64,000 nucleotides of DNA from JBFWPF01 sp050250135 (lineage in GTDB: Bacteria > Chlamydiota > Chlamydiia > Chlamydiales > JAFEGQ01). The position numbers and the translations under genes are program-made. The notes under the pieces were generated by a model. The model ran no database searches and was not told the DNA's origin. It saw nothing but the letters and a program-made list of their open reading frames with translations. The stretch's first letter is position 1, and each line of letters begins with the position of its first letter. The stretch covers positions 1 through 64,000 of the forward strand of contig JBFWPF010000007.1 in the NCBI GenBank assembly GCA_050250135.1. The letters run 5' to 3'. Positions 36,064-44,778 of this stretch are shown here, piece by piece.

Positions 36064-36165
36064 CGCCAGCCCACTTGACATTGACATAGAGCCCGCCTAG
36101 GGTCCTTCTCTTCTTGTCTTTGATTCCCTGTTAGCCTATCCTGTTATGGCAAACAGGAGTTCTCT

Positions 36166-37443
36166 ATGGTCAAGATTTCAGAATACACCACCCTCTCACG
36201 TTATGAACCTGAAACGCGGACCCGGGCGGCACATACCTGTTATTTCCTCTCTGGTCTGCTCGCGATGGCCACTCTTTACACCGGGCGCCAGCTCCGCACA
36301 CGGCCGATCGTTCCCCTCTCACTCGGCGCCCTTTCGATCGCCACCTTCGCCCTAGCCCGCCGTATCGCCGCCGAGCGGTTTTTCATTGTCCGCTGGGAGA
36401 CCCACCGCGATATCTCCGACTTCCTCTTGGGCGAGAACGAGCTCGTATGGACCTATCAGGAAGGGAAGCAAACCCACCGAGGAATGGCGGGGGCCAGGAG
36501 CCAATACATGATAAACAGCTGGACAGGCAAGTTCTCCCTTGGGAAGACCTACGATCTTGAGACTAGCGAGGGCATTTCTGAGATCCACAGTCTCGTCGGC
36601 CCCTTTCCCGATGGAAGTGTCGTTGGAGCCAGCGAGGATTCCATAGTTTTGAGGTGGGATAGCACCGGAAAAGTCGTTCGAACGTGGAAATGGGAGGGAC
36701 GTGAGATCTTGAATTTAGACTACAGTCCCGATTCGAAGGTCGTTGTTGCTGGGGTATCCGGTGGGACCTCAGCGTACTGCCAGGACACAGAGGATGACAG
36801 TTACGGCTTGGGCATCGAGGGGGACCCTATATGGAGTGCCTGTGACCCCGGCAAAAATTCTGATCGCCACGTTTTTGCTACTGACACCGGGGTAGGCGTA
36901 GGAAGTTTGCAGTGGGGTAGCACCACCCACCTCTTCTCCACCCCAAACCCGATCTGCGTTCTCGACAAAATGCGCCACTGGGTGATAGGGCTTTGCCGAG
37001 AAGAGCAAAACACCTCAATTCGTATTTTCAACACCAAAACCTGCGATGAGGTGAAGCAAATCCCCCTCAAGTGGCAGCCTCAAGACTTGCAGCTGATCCA
37101 AGGGCGGCTCTTTGCCATAGGCTCAGACAGGGTTTGGAGCTACGATCTGGAAACAGAAGAGAGCCACGAGCTACCCACGTCGGGGCCTGCTATTGCGGTA
37201 AAGACCGTTGCCTGGGATCCCCAATTCCCAGATCTCATCGTGACCTCCGACACCTCGGGAGGGCTTCAGTTCTGGAGCCTGAGCACAAAGGAGCTCAAGG
37301 CAAAGGTCGGGCCGATCTGCGACGGCGCCCCCGATGAGACCCGTCTCTCATTAGATCTGCTTCACCGCTCGGTAATCCACGCAGCCAGGCGGATCTCCCC
37401 CAATGAGCTCCATACCCGCACGGTTACCTGGTCGCAGCTCTAA
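36166..37443 (+). CDS. hairpin-membrane/WD40-like beta-propeller protein, family member 4
   Basis: A 425-residue paralogue with CAGGAG before the ATG. It keeps the same plan: YEPETR, two hydrophobic segments (about residues 24-38 and 49-66) around RQLRTRPIVPL, then blades with IVLRWDSTGK, SIRIFNTKT and GGLQFWSLSTKE. It is the most diverged of the hairpin-bearing members and is separated from the others by the LRR-AAA+ gene. Its last 20 bases overlap the end of the convergent cutA gene. Confidence 0.75.
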   Translation: MVKISEYTTLSRYEPETRTRAAHTCYFLSGLLAMATLYTGRQLRTRPIVPLSLGALSIATFALARRIAAERFFIVRWETHRDISDFLLGENELVWTYQEGKQTHRGMAGARSQYMINSWTGKFSLGKTYDLETSEGISEIHSLVGPFPDGSVVGASEDSIVLRWDSTGKVVRTWKWEGREILNLDYSPDSKVVVAGVSGGTSAYCQDTEDDSYGLGIEGDPIWSACDPGKNSDRHVFATDTGVGVGSLQWGSTTHLFSTPNPICVLDKMRHWVIGLCREEQNTSIRIFNTKTCDEVKQIPLKWQPQDLQLIQGRLFAIGSDRVWSYDLETEESHELPTSGPAIAVKTVAWDPQFPDLIVTSDTSGGLQFWSLSTKELKAKVGPICDGAPDETRLSLDLLHRSVIHAARRISPNELHTRTVTWSQL

Positions 37444-37732
37444 CCCAATCGAGATACTCCTTGGAGCCGCCGGTAAGCTCGATAAAGGTGATCTCGGGAA
37501 GGTCGTAGCTCGCCTCCCGCTGAATAAGCTCCCTGACCGCCTTAAAGCGCTCGCGGGTCGTTTTGAGGAGAACCTTCACCTCCTTGTCAGAGGCGACTTT
37601 CCCCTCCCACCAGTAAAGCGACTCGATTTCGGGGATGATGTTCACACAGGCGACAAGGTGCTGCTCGACAAGGAGCCTCCCCACTCGGCGGGCCTCCTCG
37701 ATATTGCCACAGGTCCAGAAGACAACAATCAC
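37424..37732 (-). CDS. cutA: CutA1-family divalent-cation tolerance protein
   Basis: A 102-residue small trimeric-fold protein with the CutA1 landmarks ACVNIIPEIESLYWWEGK, KTTRERF and SYDLPEI. The family is linked to copper tolerance, though the exact biochemical role is unsettled. The GTG start overlaps the ftsQ stop by four bases (GTGA) and is preceded by GGAGGAGGG. It is the last gene of the mur/fts operon, as in Chlamydia, where a cutA homologue neighbours murC-ddl. Confidence 0.95.
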   Translation of the reverse strand: MIVVFWTCGNIEEARRVGRLLVEQHLVACVNIIPEIESLYWWEGKVASDKEVKVLLKTTRERFKAVRELIQREASYDLPEITFIELTGGSKEYLDWVRAATR

Positions 37733-38400
37733 CCCCTCCTCCTTTGCACATAGATGGCGCCCGGAATACGAAGGTCGACAATAGCAGGCTCCCCCTTTTC
37801 CATGCGAAGGTAGCGGGCTAGGGCCTCCTCATAGTGTCGGGGGGGAAGGCGCAATAGATCCCCCTCCTTGGTCTCGACCACAATCTCCCGCAGGCCGTAA
37901 CGGGTATCGTGCTGCCGGCGAAGGTCGATCATCCGCGCAATGGGGAGGAGGGGAATAGCTGCTTTAGGATCACCCCCCAGGTAAACGGTCGGCAGATCGT
38001 CGGTGCTCGAGGGGAAAACAACGCCGTCGGCATCGAGGGCCCATCCGTCAGCGATGCGGGCGATGGGCTGGCGTAAGGTGAGGTCGACATAGAGGGCATC
38101 GGGGGGAAAGGGGGTGACCTTTGCGGTGCGGATCAGGGGATAGGCCAGGAGCTTCTTCTCGGCCTCCTTGAGGTCGAGGGTGTAGAGGTTGGTGTTCTCT
38201 AGACCTAGGAGGGCGGCGATCTGATCGGCGGGCAGCCTCTCTTGGGGCTGGACGATGGCGCGGATCTGGTAGCGGCTGTCGGTGGGCCTCCTTTCCACCA
38301 TCGACTGCCACAGGGTGAGGGCGATCAGGGCCGAGCCGGAGATCAGGAGGGTCCAGCAGAGGACCCACAGGAGCTGGGGGCGATTTAGCGTGCGATCCAC
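37729..38400 (-). CDS. ftsQ: cell division protein FtsQ-like
   Basis: A 223-residue bitopic membrane protein: a short cytoplasmic start, one membrane helix (about residues 10-32, LLWVLCWTLLISGSALIALT), then a POTRA domain (QIAALLGLENTNLYTLDLKE and the AYPLIRTAKVTPFPPDALYV strand) and the FtsQ beta domain. FtsQ links early and late division proteins. Its place directly after murC-ddl supports the assignment, as sequence similarity in this family is weak. It overlaps both murC-ddl and cutA. Confidence 0.88.
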   Translation of the reverse strand: MDRTLNRPQLLWVLCWTLLISGSALIALTLWQSMVERRPTDSRYQIRAIVQPQERLPADQIAALLGLENTNLYTLDLKEAEKKLLAYPLIRTAKVTPFPPDALYVDLTLRQPIARIADGWALDADGVVFPSSTDDLPTVYLGGDPKAAIPLLPIARMIDLRRQHDTRYGLREIVVETKEGDLLRLPPRHYEEALARYLRMEKGEPAIVDLRIPGAIYVQRRRG

Positions 38401-40628
38401 TGGAGCGCTCTCCGTTGGGAGCTGCGGGTTCGTCCTTTAGCGAGGCCGAGGTTGATCAGCCGCTCAAGGAGCTGCCCCATCGGCACCCCTTGCGCCTCCC
38501 ACACCTTGGGGTAGAGGCTGATCGGCGTAAAGCCGGGGAAGGGGTTCACCTCGTTGAACCACCAGTTCATCCCCTCATCGAGGAAGAAGTCGACTCGCGC
38601 AAGGCCACAGCAGCCGACAAGGCGGTAGACCCGCTCAGCGAGCAGGCGCCCCCGCTCCATCACCTCAGGGGGAAGGTCGGCCACCGCCACCGTTTCGAAG
38701 GGGGTCTCATACTTGGCCTCGTAGGTGTAGACCCGCCCGTAGGTGAGGAGCTCGCCAGGCGGCGGCACCTCGACCTCCTCATTGCCCAGGACCGCAAACT
38801 CAATCTCCCGCCCCCGAATCCCCTGCTCCACAATCACATCGTCGTCGAGGTCAAAGTGGCGGTCGAGAGCAGCGAGAAGCTCCGATTCATTTTCTACCTT
38901 ATCAACGCCAAGGGAGGAGCCCGAGGCTGCCGTTTTGACAAAGAGAGGGTAGTGGAGAGCCTCAATCTGCCAAAGTCTCCCCTCCCAATCGGCTTTGGTC
39001 AGGTCGATAAAAGGGGGGACCGGAATCTGGTGGGAGGCGACGAGCCGTTTGATCTTCGGCTTGTGCATGCAGATCCCTGCAGAGAGGGGGTCGCAGCCGA
39101 CGTAAGGGATGCCAAGGATTTCGGAGAAGGCGGCAAACTGCCCATCCTCCCCCTCTGGCCCGTGGAAAACAGGGATAAGCAAGTCGCAAGCCTGCAATTC
39201 GCTAATAGGAGGGAGTGTCCCGTCCCGCGCTAGCTCAAACAGGCGCACCTCGTACCGCTCGCGAGAGATCGCCTGATGGATCGCCCTTCCGCTTACCAGC
39301 GAGATATTGTGTTCGGGAGAGGGGCCGCCGCAGCAGACCCCGATAATTCGCTTATCGACTCCGACCCTTCCAATCGCCTCGACCCGCCTGGGGATATCCC
39401 CCGCCCCCATCCCGACCAAGACATCGGTAGGGCCAAGCTCTCCCTCCCCAAACAAAACGGGTTTGGGGAGGCGCCTAGCCAGGGCCTCGGCGAAAGCGGC
39501 TCCTGAAATTCCTTCAATCGGCGCCTCTCCCGCGCTGTAGACCTCCGTTACCCACACCTCATCGGCTGCATCAAAGGCATCGAGAAAGGGCTCCCAGCAG
39601 GCCTTGAGGCGGGTGTAGCGGTGGGGTTGGAAGAGGCAAACGAGCCGCCTCTCCTTGACCGCCTTGCGGATCCCCTCTAGCGTCGTCTTCACTTCGGTGG
39701 GGTGGTGGGCGTAGTCGTCGATCAGGGTAACGCCCATCGGGCGCTCTGTCCGCTGACACCGCCGCTCAACGCCGGGGAAGGTGGCGAGCGCTCCCCTAAT
39801 CTTCTCCTCGGAAATGCCCAGCCGCGTTGCCAAACCAAAAACGGCCAGGGCATTTAGCGCATTATGGCGGCCGATCAGCGGGATCTGGAGCGGATAGCGC
39901 CTCCCCTCAAAGTGGGCGGTAAAGGTAAGGGTAAAGCCCTCTTGCCTAACGTCGGTTGCCCGAAGGGCGCACTCTGCCCCAAACCCGTACGAGGTGCCCC
40001 GCTTTGTCTCTCCGCACACAAAGAGGAGCCCCTCATCGGCTACCCGATCGGTAAACTCGCCGTAGGCGCTAAGGAGCCGCTCGGCGCTCTTCCAGTAGTC
40101 GAGGTGGTCGGCCTCGGTCCCTGTGAGGATCGCGCCGTAGGGGTCGGTATTCAGAAGGCTGCCGTCGCTCTCATCGGCCTCAAGAACAAAATACTCCCCC
40201 TCTCCTCCCCTCCCGTTCCACCCTAGACCTGGCAGCATGCCACCCAGCGCGCAGGTGGGGTCGAGCCCCGCCTCCAGTAAAACCCAGGCAAGCAATGAGG
40301 TTGTCGTTGTCTTCCCATGGCAGCCCGCCACGGCCAGTGTTTTAAAGGGGCGGGCAAGTTCCCTAAGGAGTTCTGAGCGGCGGAGGATCGGGTAGCCCCG
40401 CCTCTTGGCCTCGAGCAGTTCGGGGTGGTCCTTAGGAATGGCGCTGCTCACCACTACACTCCCCTCCATCTCACCGCCTACCCGAACGCCCAGTTCCCGA
40501 AGGCGCTCGAGCTGGGGGCTCTCCTTCGCATCGGTACCGCTCACCTCTGCTTTCCGATCGAGGAGGATCCGAGCAAGCGCGCTCATCCCAATGCCGCCAA
40601 TTCCCAGCAGGTGATACTTCATGCCCAT
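38385..40628 (-). CDS. murC/ddl: fused UDP-MurNAc-L-alanine ligase / D-Ala-D-Ala ligase
   Basis: A 747-residue bifunctional enzyme. Residues 1-430 are MurC: YHLLGIGGIGMSALARILLD, ATP loop AGCHGKTTTTSLLAWVLLE near 101, DDYAHHPTEVKTTL and LFQPHRYTR. The Ddl part begins at VDKRIIGVCCGGPSPEHNIS and ends with ATP-grasp features VKTAASGSSLGVDKV, ARVDFFLD and WFNEVNPFPGFTP. The first half adds L-Ala to UDP-MurNAc and the second makes the D-Ala dipeptide that MurF adds. This fusion is characteristic of Chlamydiae. ATG 40628 is chosen for its GGAGG at a 7-base distance; ATG 40622, overlapping the murG stop as ATGA, is possible. Confidence 0.97.
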   Translation of the reverse strand: MGMKYHLLGIGGIGMSALARILLDRKAEVSGTDAKESPQLERLRELGVRVGGEMEGSVVVSSAIPKDHPELLEAKRRGYPILRRSELLRELARPFKTLAVAGCHGKTTTTSLLAWVLLEAGLDPTCALGGMLPGLGWNGRGGEGEYFVLEADESDGSLLNTDPYGAILTGTEADHLDYWKSAERLLSAYGEFTDRVADEGLLFVCGETKRGTSYGFGAECALRATDVRQEGFTLTFTAHFEGRRYPLQIPLIGRHNALNALAVFGLATRLGISEEKIRGALATFPGVERRCQRTERPMGVTLIDDYAHHPTEVKTTLEGIRKAVKERRLVCLFQPHRYTRLKACWEPFLDAFDAADEVWVTEVYSAGEAPIEGISGAAFAEALARRLPKPVLFGEGELGPTDVLVGMGAGDIPRRVEAIGRVGVDKRIIGVCCGGPSPEHNISLVSGRAIHQAISRERYEVRLFELARDGTLPPISELQACDLLIPVFHGPEGEDGQFAAFSEILGIPYVGCDPLSAGICMHKPKIKRLVASHQIPVPPFIDLTKADWEGRLWQIEALHYPLFVKTAASGSSLGVDKVENESELLAALDRHFDLDDDVIVEQGIRGREIEFAVLGNEEVEVPPPGELLTYGRVYTYEAKYETPFETVAVADLPPEVMERGRLLAERVYRLVGCCGLARVDFFLDEGMNWWFNEVNPFPGFTPISLYPKVWEAQGVPMGQLLERLINLGLAKGRTRSSQRRALQWIAR

Positions 40629-41638
40629 CCCGCTACCTCCGCAATCACCTGAGCAAAGTCGTGGGGCTCCTCTTGAATCCTCTGGCACTGCCTTACTCCC
40701 CCTCCAACCAGATCTTCCAGGAGGGGCAGTAGCTGCTCCCTAAGGCGTCTCTCCTCCAACTTAATCACACCCCCTTTTCGCTCCAACTCGGATGCGTTGT
40801 GGTGCTGATGGCGATCGGTTGCGTGGGGATAGGGGACCATAATCGCTGGCGTTCCGAAGCGCACCTGCTCGGCGCACGTCGCCGCCCCGGCTCGGCAGAT
40901 CACCAGGTCGGCCGCCTGCCATGCCAGATCCATCCGGTGCTCAAAGGGGGAGACAAAGGCCCTGATTTCCCGCTCCTCATAGCGCCTCTTGACCGCCTCC
41001 ACACTCCTCTCATCTCCCGTCAGGTGGATCACCCGAAGGGGGGCATTCAGTTTGCAGAGGGCCTCTGAGACCACTCCGTTTAGCGACGCTGCTCCCTGCG
41101 AGCCTCCGAAAACGAGAACGGTGAAGGTGTGGCAGATCGCCTCCTCATCGAGGGGCTCAAAGGGGCGGTGGAGCTCGACCGGCACGCACCTCCCCTTCAG
41201 GTGCTCGGCAGCGCCGGGAAACTGAAGGCCGGTCAGGACTGCGTGCTTGGCAAAGAGGCGGGTCACCCGGCCGGGGAAGGCGTTCCCCTCGTGCAGCACG
41301 AAGGGGAGACCGCGCAGCCGTGCCGCCATCAGAAGGGGAAAGGTGTGGTAGCTTCCAAACCCCACCACCAGGTCGGGTCTATAGGTCCCGAGGAGTCTCC
41401 ACGCCTTTAGGATGCCCCACGCGACTCGGGGGGCTTTAAAGGGGCGCTTTACCGAGAGTGTGGCTGCGGGAAGGTCGACATGGGGGAGCTCTTTTTCGAA
41501 GAATCGGTTTTGGCTCAGTTTTCCTCCGGCAAAGAGGATCTGAGGGGCCCTTTGGAGCTTCCCTAGCCGTCTGGCCAGCTCTTGAGCCGGTATCAGATGG
41601 CCTGCCGTCCCTCCTGCCCCGATGAGGATTTTGCCCAC
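40619..41638 (-). CDS. murG: UDP-GlcNAc transferase MurG
   Basis: A 339-residue glycosyltransferase that turns lipid I into lipid II at the inner face of the membrane. The N-terminal glycine loop reads GAGGTAGHLIPA, with Ala where most MurG have Gly (GGTGGH). VFGGSQGAASLN, SRAGAATCAEQ-type acceptor (here CRAGAATCAEQ) and the PYPHATDRHQHHNA nucleotide-sugar loop are present. GTG 41638 is chosen for AAAGGAG nine bases upstream and the family-typical start; an earlier TTG lies inside an inverted-repeat element. It overlaps murC-ddl by ten bases. Confidence 0.96.
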   Translation of the reverse strand: MGKILIGAGGTAGHLIPAQELARRLGKLQRAPQILFAGGKLSQNRFFEKELPHVDLPAATLSVKRPFKAPRVAWGILKAWRLLGTYRPDLVVGFGSYHTFPLLMAARLRGLPFVLHEGNAFPGRVTRLFAKHAVLTGLQFPGAAEHLKGRCVPVELHRPFEPLDEEAICHTFTVLVFGGSQGAASLNGVVSEALCKLNAPLRVIHLTGDERSVEAVKRRYEEREIRAFVSPFEHRMDLAWQAADLVICRAGAATCAEQVRFGTPAIMVPYPHATDRHQHHNASELERKGGVIKLEERRLREQLLPLLEDLVGGGVRQCQRIQEEPHDFAQVIAEVAGWA

Positions 41639-41654
41639 TGCTTCACTCTCCTTT

Positions 41655-41826
41655 GGGGTAGTGTTAGCCAAGTAAAGTTAGTCATATTCGCTTGCGGGGC
41701 CTACCTATCTGCAACAGGTGAACATTTTGGAAATAGCCCTTGGCTATTACCTGCAATGTTCACCGATCACAGCTAAATAGGCCGCACAGCGCGCTCTTAC
41801 TAACCTTACTTGGCTAACCCTATCCC
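41655..41826. mobile_element. fold-back (MITE-like) element between ftsW and murG
   Basis: The ends form a long inverted repeat: TTAGCCAAGTAAAGTTAGT at 41664-41682 pairs with ACTAACCTTACTTGGCTAA at 41799-41817 with one mismatch, and weaker pairing extends to about 41656 and 41825. Nested inside are GTGAACATT/AATGTTCAC and AATAGCC/GGCTATT. It has no coding capacity and no clear target duplication. It ends just before the murG ribosome-binding site. The remaining bases up to the ftsW stop at 41936 hold nothing recognisable. Confidence 0.8.
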
Positions 41827-41935
41827 TCTGCCGCTAAGAGTAGAGCAAGGCAGGAAATATTCGCCATGCCGTCCACTGCAAGAATGGGTTGCAATCAGGG
41901 ATGGCATCTGTCGATTTCATGATAGGGAAAAATGC

Positions 41936-43015
41936 CTAGCAAATTGAGTCGAAGCGCTTATCTTGCGTTTTGGCGGCGGAGAGGAGGAGGGCAAGAAGGG
42001 TGATATTGGCGATCAGGCAGGTGCCCCCTTGGCTAAAGAAGGGGAGGTTCAGCCCTTTACTCGGCGCCAAGCCCGAGACAACAGCAAGGTTGACAAAGGC
42101 CTGAATGGCGATAAGGAAGGTGGCCAGGGCGGCCAGGAGGGTCGATTCGCGAGTGCGGGCCTGAAAGGCTATGGCAAAGCCGCAAAGGGTAACCCCCACG
42201 TAGAGCAGGATCAGGAGCGCCATGCCGAGAAAGCCAGTCTCCTCAGCAAAAATGGCGGCGATGTAATCGTTTTGGGCTTCAGGAAGGTAGGAGAGCTTCT
42301 GCATGCTCTGCCCAATACCCCGCCCGAGAAGACCCCCTGAGCCGGCGGCAATTTTGGCCTGATAGGGCTGGTGCCCCCGACCAAGGAGATCGAGCTCGGG
42401 ATTGAGGTAGACCGCTATCCGCTTCTGCACATAAGGGAGCTGGTAGGCAAGGGCGCCGCCGACTAGCGCAAGGGCTAAGGCAGGGAGGAGCCAGTAACGC
42501 AAGGGGATGCCGATGAGCCAACAGACAACAAAGAGGGAAAGGAGGAGGATAGCGCTGCTGCCGTTGTCGGGCTCAAGGGCAATGAGAAGAAGGGCAGGAA
42601 CCAGGGGGAGCAGGCGGCGAAGGGGGCGGTCGAGGGTGAGGTGGGCTAGAGCATAGAGGGGGAGTAGCAGCTTGGCAAATTCGGAGGGCTGAAAGGTAAG
42701 GGGGCCAATGCCGATCCACCGGTGGGCCCCATTGCGGGCAACGCCGATCCCCGGAACAAAGACCAGGAGGAGAAGAAGGGTGATCCCCCACAAGAGGGGC
42801 TTTGAGAGGCGAAAGAGGCGCTCAGGGCCAAGTCGGTACGCGATAAGGCCAAGGCCTATCCCTAAAACGAGATTCACCCCCTGCTTGAGGACGGGGAGGT
42901 AGGGAGAGCCCCCGGCCTGCCGGTCGAGCAGCTCAGCCGATGAGGTATTAAACACCATCGTGAGCCCAAAGGCGATCAGGAGGAGGGTAAAAAGGAGGAG
43001 CAGGAGCCGGGTCAC
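41936..43015 (-). CDS. ftsW: SEDS-family peptidoglycan polymerase FtsW
   Basis: A 359-residue protein with nine to ten membrane helices. Family marks are NGAHRWIGIGPLTFQPSEFAK, LEPDNGSSAILLL, and the C-terminal LPFFSQGGTCLIANI, close to the usual PFvSyGGss motif. FtsW polymerises glycan strands from lipid II with a partner transpeptidase during division. The GTG start overlaps the LysM-protein stop as GTGA. RodA cannot be excluded from sequence, but the mur/division context favours FtsW. Confidence 0.95.
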   Translation of the reverse strand: MTRLLLLLFTLLLIAFGLTMVFNTSSAELLDRQAGGSPYLPVLKQGVNLVLGIGLGLIAYRLGPERLFRLSKPLLWGITLLLLLVFVPGIGVARNGAHRWIGIGPLTFQPSEFAKLLLPLYALAHLTLDRPLRRLLPLVPALLLIALEPDNGSSAILLLSLFVVCWLIGIPLRYWLLPALALALVGGALAYQLPYVQKRIAVYLNPELDLLGRGHQPYQAKIAAGSGGLLGRGIGQSMQKLSYLPEAQNDYIAAIFAEETGFLGMALLILLYVGVTLCGFAIAFQARTRESTLLAALATFLIAIQAFVNLAVVSGLAPSKGLNLPFFSQGGTCLIANITLLALLLSAAKTQDKRFDSIC

Positions 43016-43644
43016 TGGATCCGGAGCTTATCACCCGGTTTGAGCTTTCGCGCACTCTCCTCATTCAGTCCATTGAGTTTGAGAAGCTCCTCAAGAGGGA
43101 TCCGGCTCTTGGTGGCAATAAGCCAAGGGTTGTCCCCGCTTCGGACGGTGTAGTAGGTACCGCTATCGGTTTGGGCTGCAGGCTGGACCTGGACCGGCTT
43201 AGGCTCCCCAACGGGAACCTTCAGGATCTGGCCGATCTGGAGGCGGGTGTTGGTAAGGGCGTTGGCCTTCATCAAGGCATCAACGGTCGTCCCATTGCCG
43301 CGGGCGATTCGATCGAGGCTATCCCCCTTCTTAACGGTGACTTCGACAAGTTTGGCGTCGGTGGGGCGCTCAACGGCTGGCAGCGGCTTCTCAACCACTG
43401 CCCGCTCAGGGGCCGGTTTGGGGGGCTCCACGCGAGCGATAGGGGCCTCAAACACCGGAGGGGGAGGGGGGATCTCCCGGACAGGAGGGGAAGGGGGATG
43501 GTAGACGATGGGGGTCGGCGCTTCGGGGGCGGCGCTGGCGGCTAACCGCTTCTTGCTCTCGCCTGGATGGATGGCGGTGGCAAAGAGGACTAGAAGCAGC
43601 CCTGCGTTGATCAACACCGTAAGCAGTATGGTCTGACGTCTCAT
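43012..43644 (-). CDS. membrane-anchored protein with two LysM domains
   Basis: A 210-residue protein: an uncleaved or signal-anchor helix at residues 6-25, a proline-rich spacer (about 45-90), then two LysM domains (VTVKKGDSLDRIARGNGTT and onward from about 100; YTVRSGDNPWLIATKS from about 163). LysM binds N-acetylglucosamine chains, so it should attach to peptidoglycan in the periplasm. C. trachomatis has an NlpD-annotated LysM protein at the same place. The peptidase domain of true NlpD is missing. It is coupled to murD by an ATGA overlap. Confidence 0.92.
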   Translation of the reverse strand: MRRQTILLTVLINAGLLLVLFATAIHPGESKKRLAASAAPEAPTPIVYHPPSPPVREIPPPPPVFEAPIARVEPPKPAPERAVVEKPLPAVERPTDAKLVEVTVKKGDSLDRIARGNGTTVDALMKANALTNTRLQIGQILKVPVGEPKPVQVQPAAQTDSGTYYTVRSGDNPWLIATKSRIPLEELLKLNGLNEESARKLKPGDKLRIQ

Positions 43645-44750
43645 TGCAGTCTCCCCACAAGTTCTCGAAATGCCTCTCCCCGCACCCGGTAGTCGGCAAA
43701 CTGGTCAAAGCTGGCGCAGCCCGGGCTTAAGAGGACAGTCCCTTTTGCCTCTCGGCACCGGTCGACCGCCCGCTCAAGGGTGCCACACTGCTCCACCTCT
43801 AAAACACCCCCTACCGCCTCACCGATCTCACGTGCGGCCTCGCCGATGAGGAGGAGCCTCTCCACCTTGCCAGCAAAGGAGGCCCACTCCTTAAAGGAGA
43901 GCCCCTTATTTTGCCCACCGGCAATGAGCCAGATGGGCCCTTCAAGGAGCTCCACCGCTGCTACGACGGCATCGGGAGTCGTCCCCTTGCTATCGTTGAT
44001 GAAGGTGACCCCTCCGACTTCAGCCACCCACTCCCTGCGGTGGGGCGGCCTCTTATAGGTGGCGAGCGCCGCCACAAACGCCGCCGGGGTCACCCCGTAC
44101 GTCTTGCAGAGGAGATACGCCGCCTGTGCATTCGACCGGTCGATCCCCTTATACGCTTCGGGGAGAATCCCTTCAAGAAGATCTGCCGTTAAACCGCCGG
44201 GCCCATAAAAATCCCCTCTCACCAGCCACTGGAGGCGGAGTTTTGCTGCTGCGTAGGCCTCCTGAGTGCGGTAGCGGTCGAGGTGGTCCTCCCTGATGTT
44301 GAGGATCACCCCAGCATCAAAGACAGGGCGGCTCATCGTCTCGAGTTGATAGGAGGAGAGCTCCACGACGGCCACCCGACCGCCCAAATCATCCACGACG
44401 GCGCTGAGGGGTGTGCCGACGTTACCACAGGCTAGGGCAGGTATACCGCAGCTGTTTAGGATATGCTCGACAAGGAGGGTGACGGTGGTCTTTCCGTTGG
44501 TGCCGGTGATCGCGAGCGCACGGCCATTGAGGTAGCGGCAGGCGAGGGTCATCTCCCCAATGGCGGTAGGGACATAGAGGGGATGGGTCGGGGGAACGCC
44601 AGGCGAAACGATCACCTCGTCAAAGGCGTCGGGGTCGACCGAGTAGGGCTCCCGATCGTCGACACCGACGACCTCATACCCCTTACGAAGCAAAAGCTCC
44701 CGTGCCGCCTTGCCACTTACCCCCATTCCGACAATCAACGCCCGCTTCAT
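43641..44750 (-). CDS. murD: UDP-MurNAc-L-Ala:D-Glu ligase
   Basis: A 369-residue Mur ligase, somewhat shorter than the usual 430-450. It has ALIVGMGVSGKAARELL, the ATP loop ITGTNGKTTVTLLVEHIL, RPPHRREWVAEVGGVTFIND with SKGTTPDA, and WLIAGGQNKG. It adds D-glutamate to UDP-MurNAc-L-Ala. The shortness comes mostly from the N-terminal and central spacer regions; all catalytic motifs are present. Twenty-eight bases separate it from mraY. Confidence 0.96.
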   Translation of the reverse strand: MKRALIVGMGVSGKAARELLLRKGYEVVGVDDREPYSVDPDAFDEVIVSPGVPPTHPLYVPTAIGEMTLACRYLNGRALAITGTNGKTTVTLLVEHILNSCGIPALACGNVGTPLSAVVDDLGGRVAVVELSSYQLETMSRPVFDAGVILNIREDHLDRYRTQEAYAAAKLRLQWLVRGDFYGPGGLTADLLEGILPEAYKGIDRSNAQAAYLLCKTYGVTPAAFVAALATYKRPPHRREWVAEVGGVTFINDSKGTTPDAVVAAVELLEGPIWLIAGGQNKGLSFKEWASFAGKVERLLLIGEAAREIGEAVGGVLEVEQCGTLERAVDRCREAKGTVLLSPGCASFDQFADYRVRGEAFRELVGRLQ

Positions 44751-44778
44751 ACCGACAGAATAGTCGACTCCCGCAATT

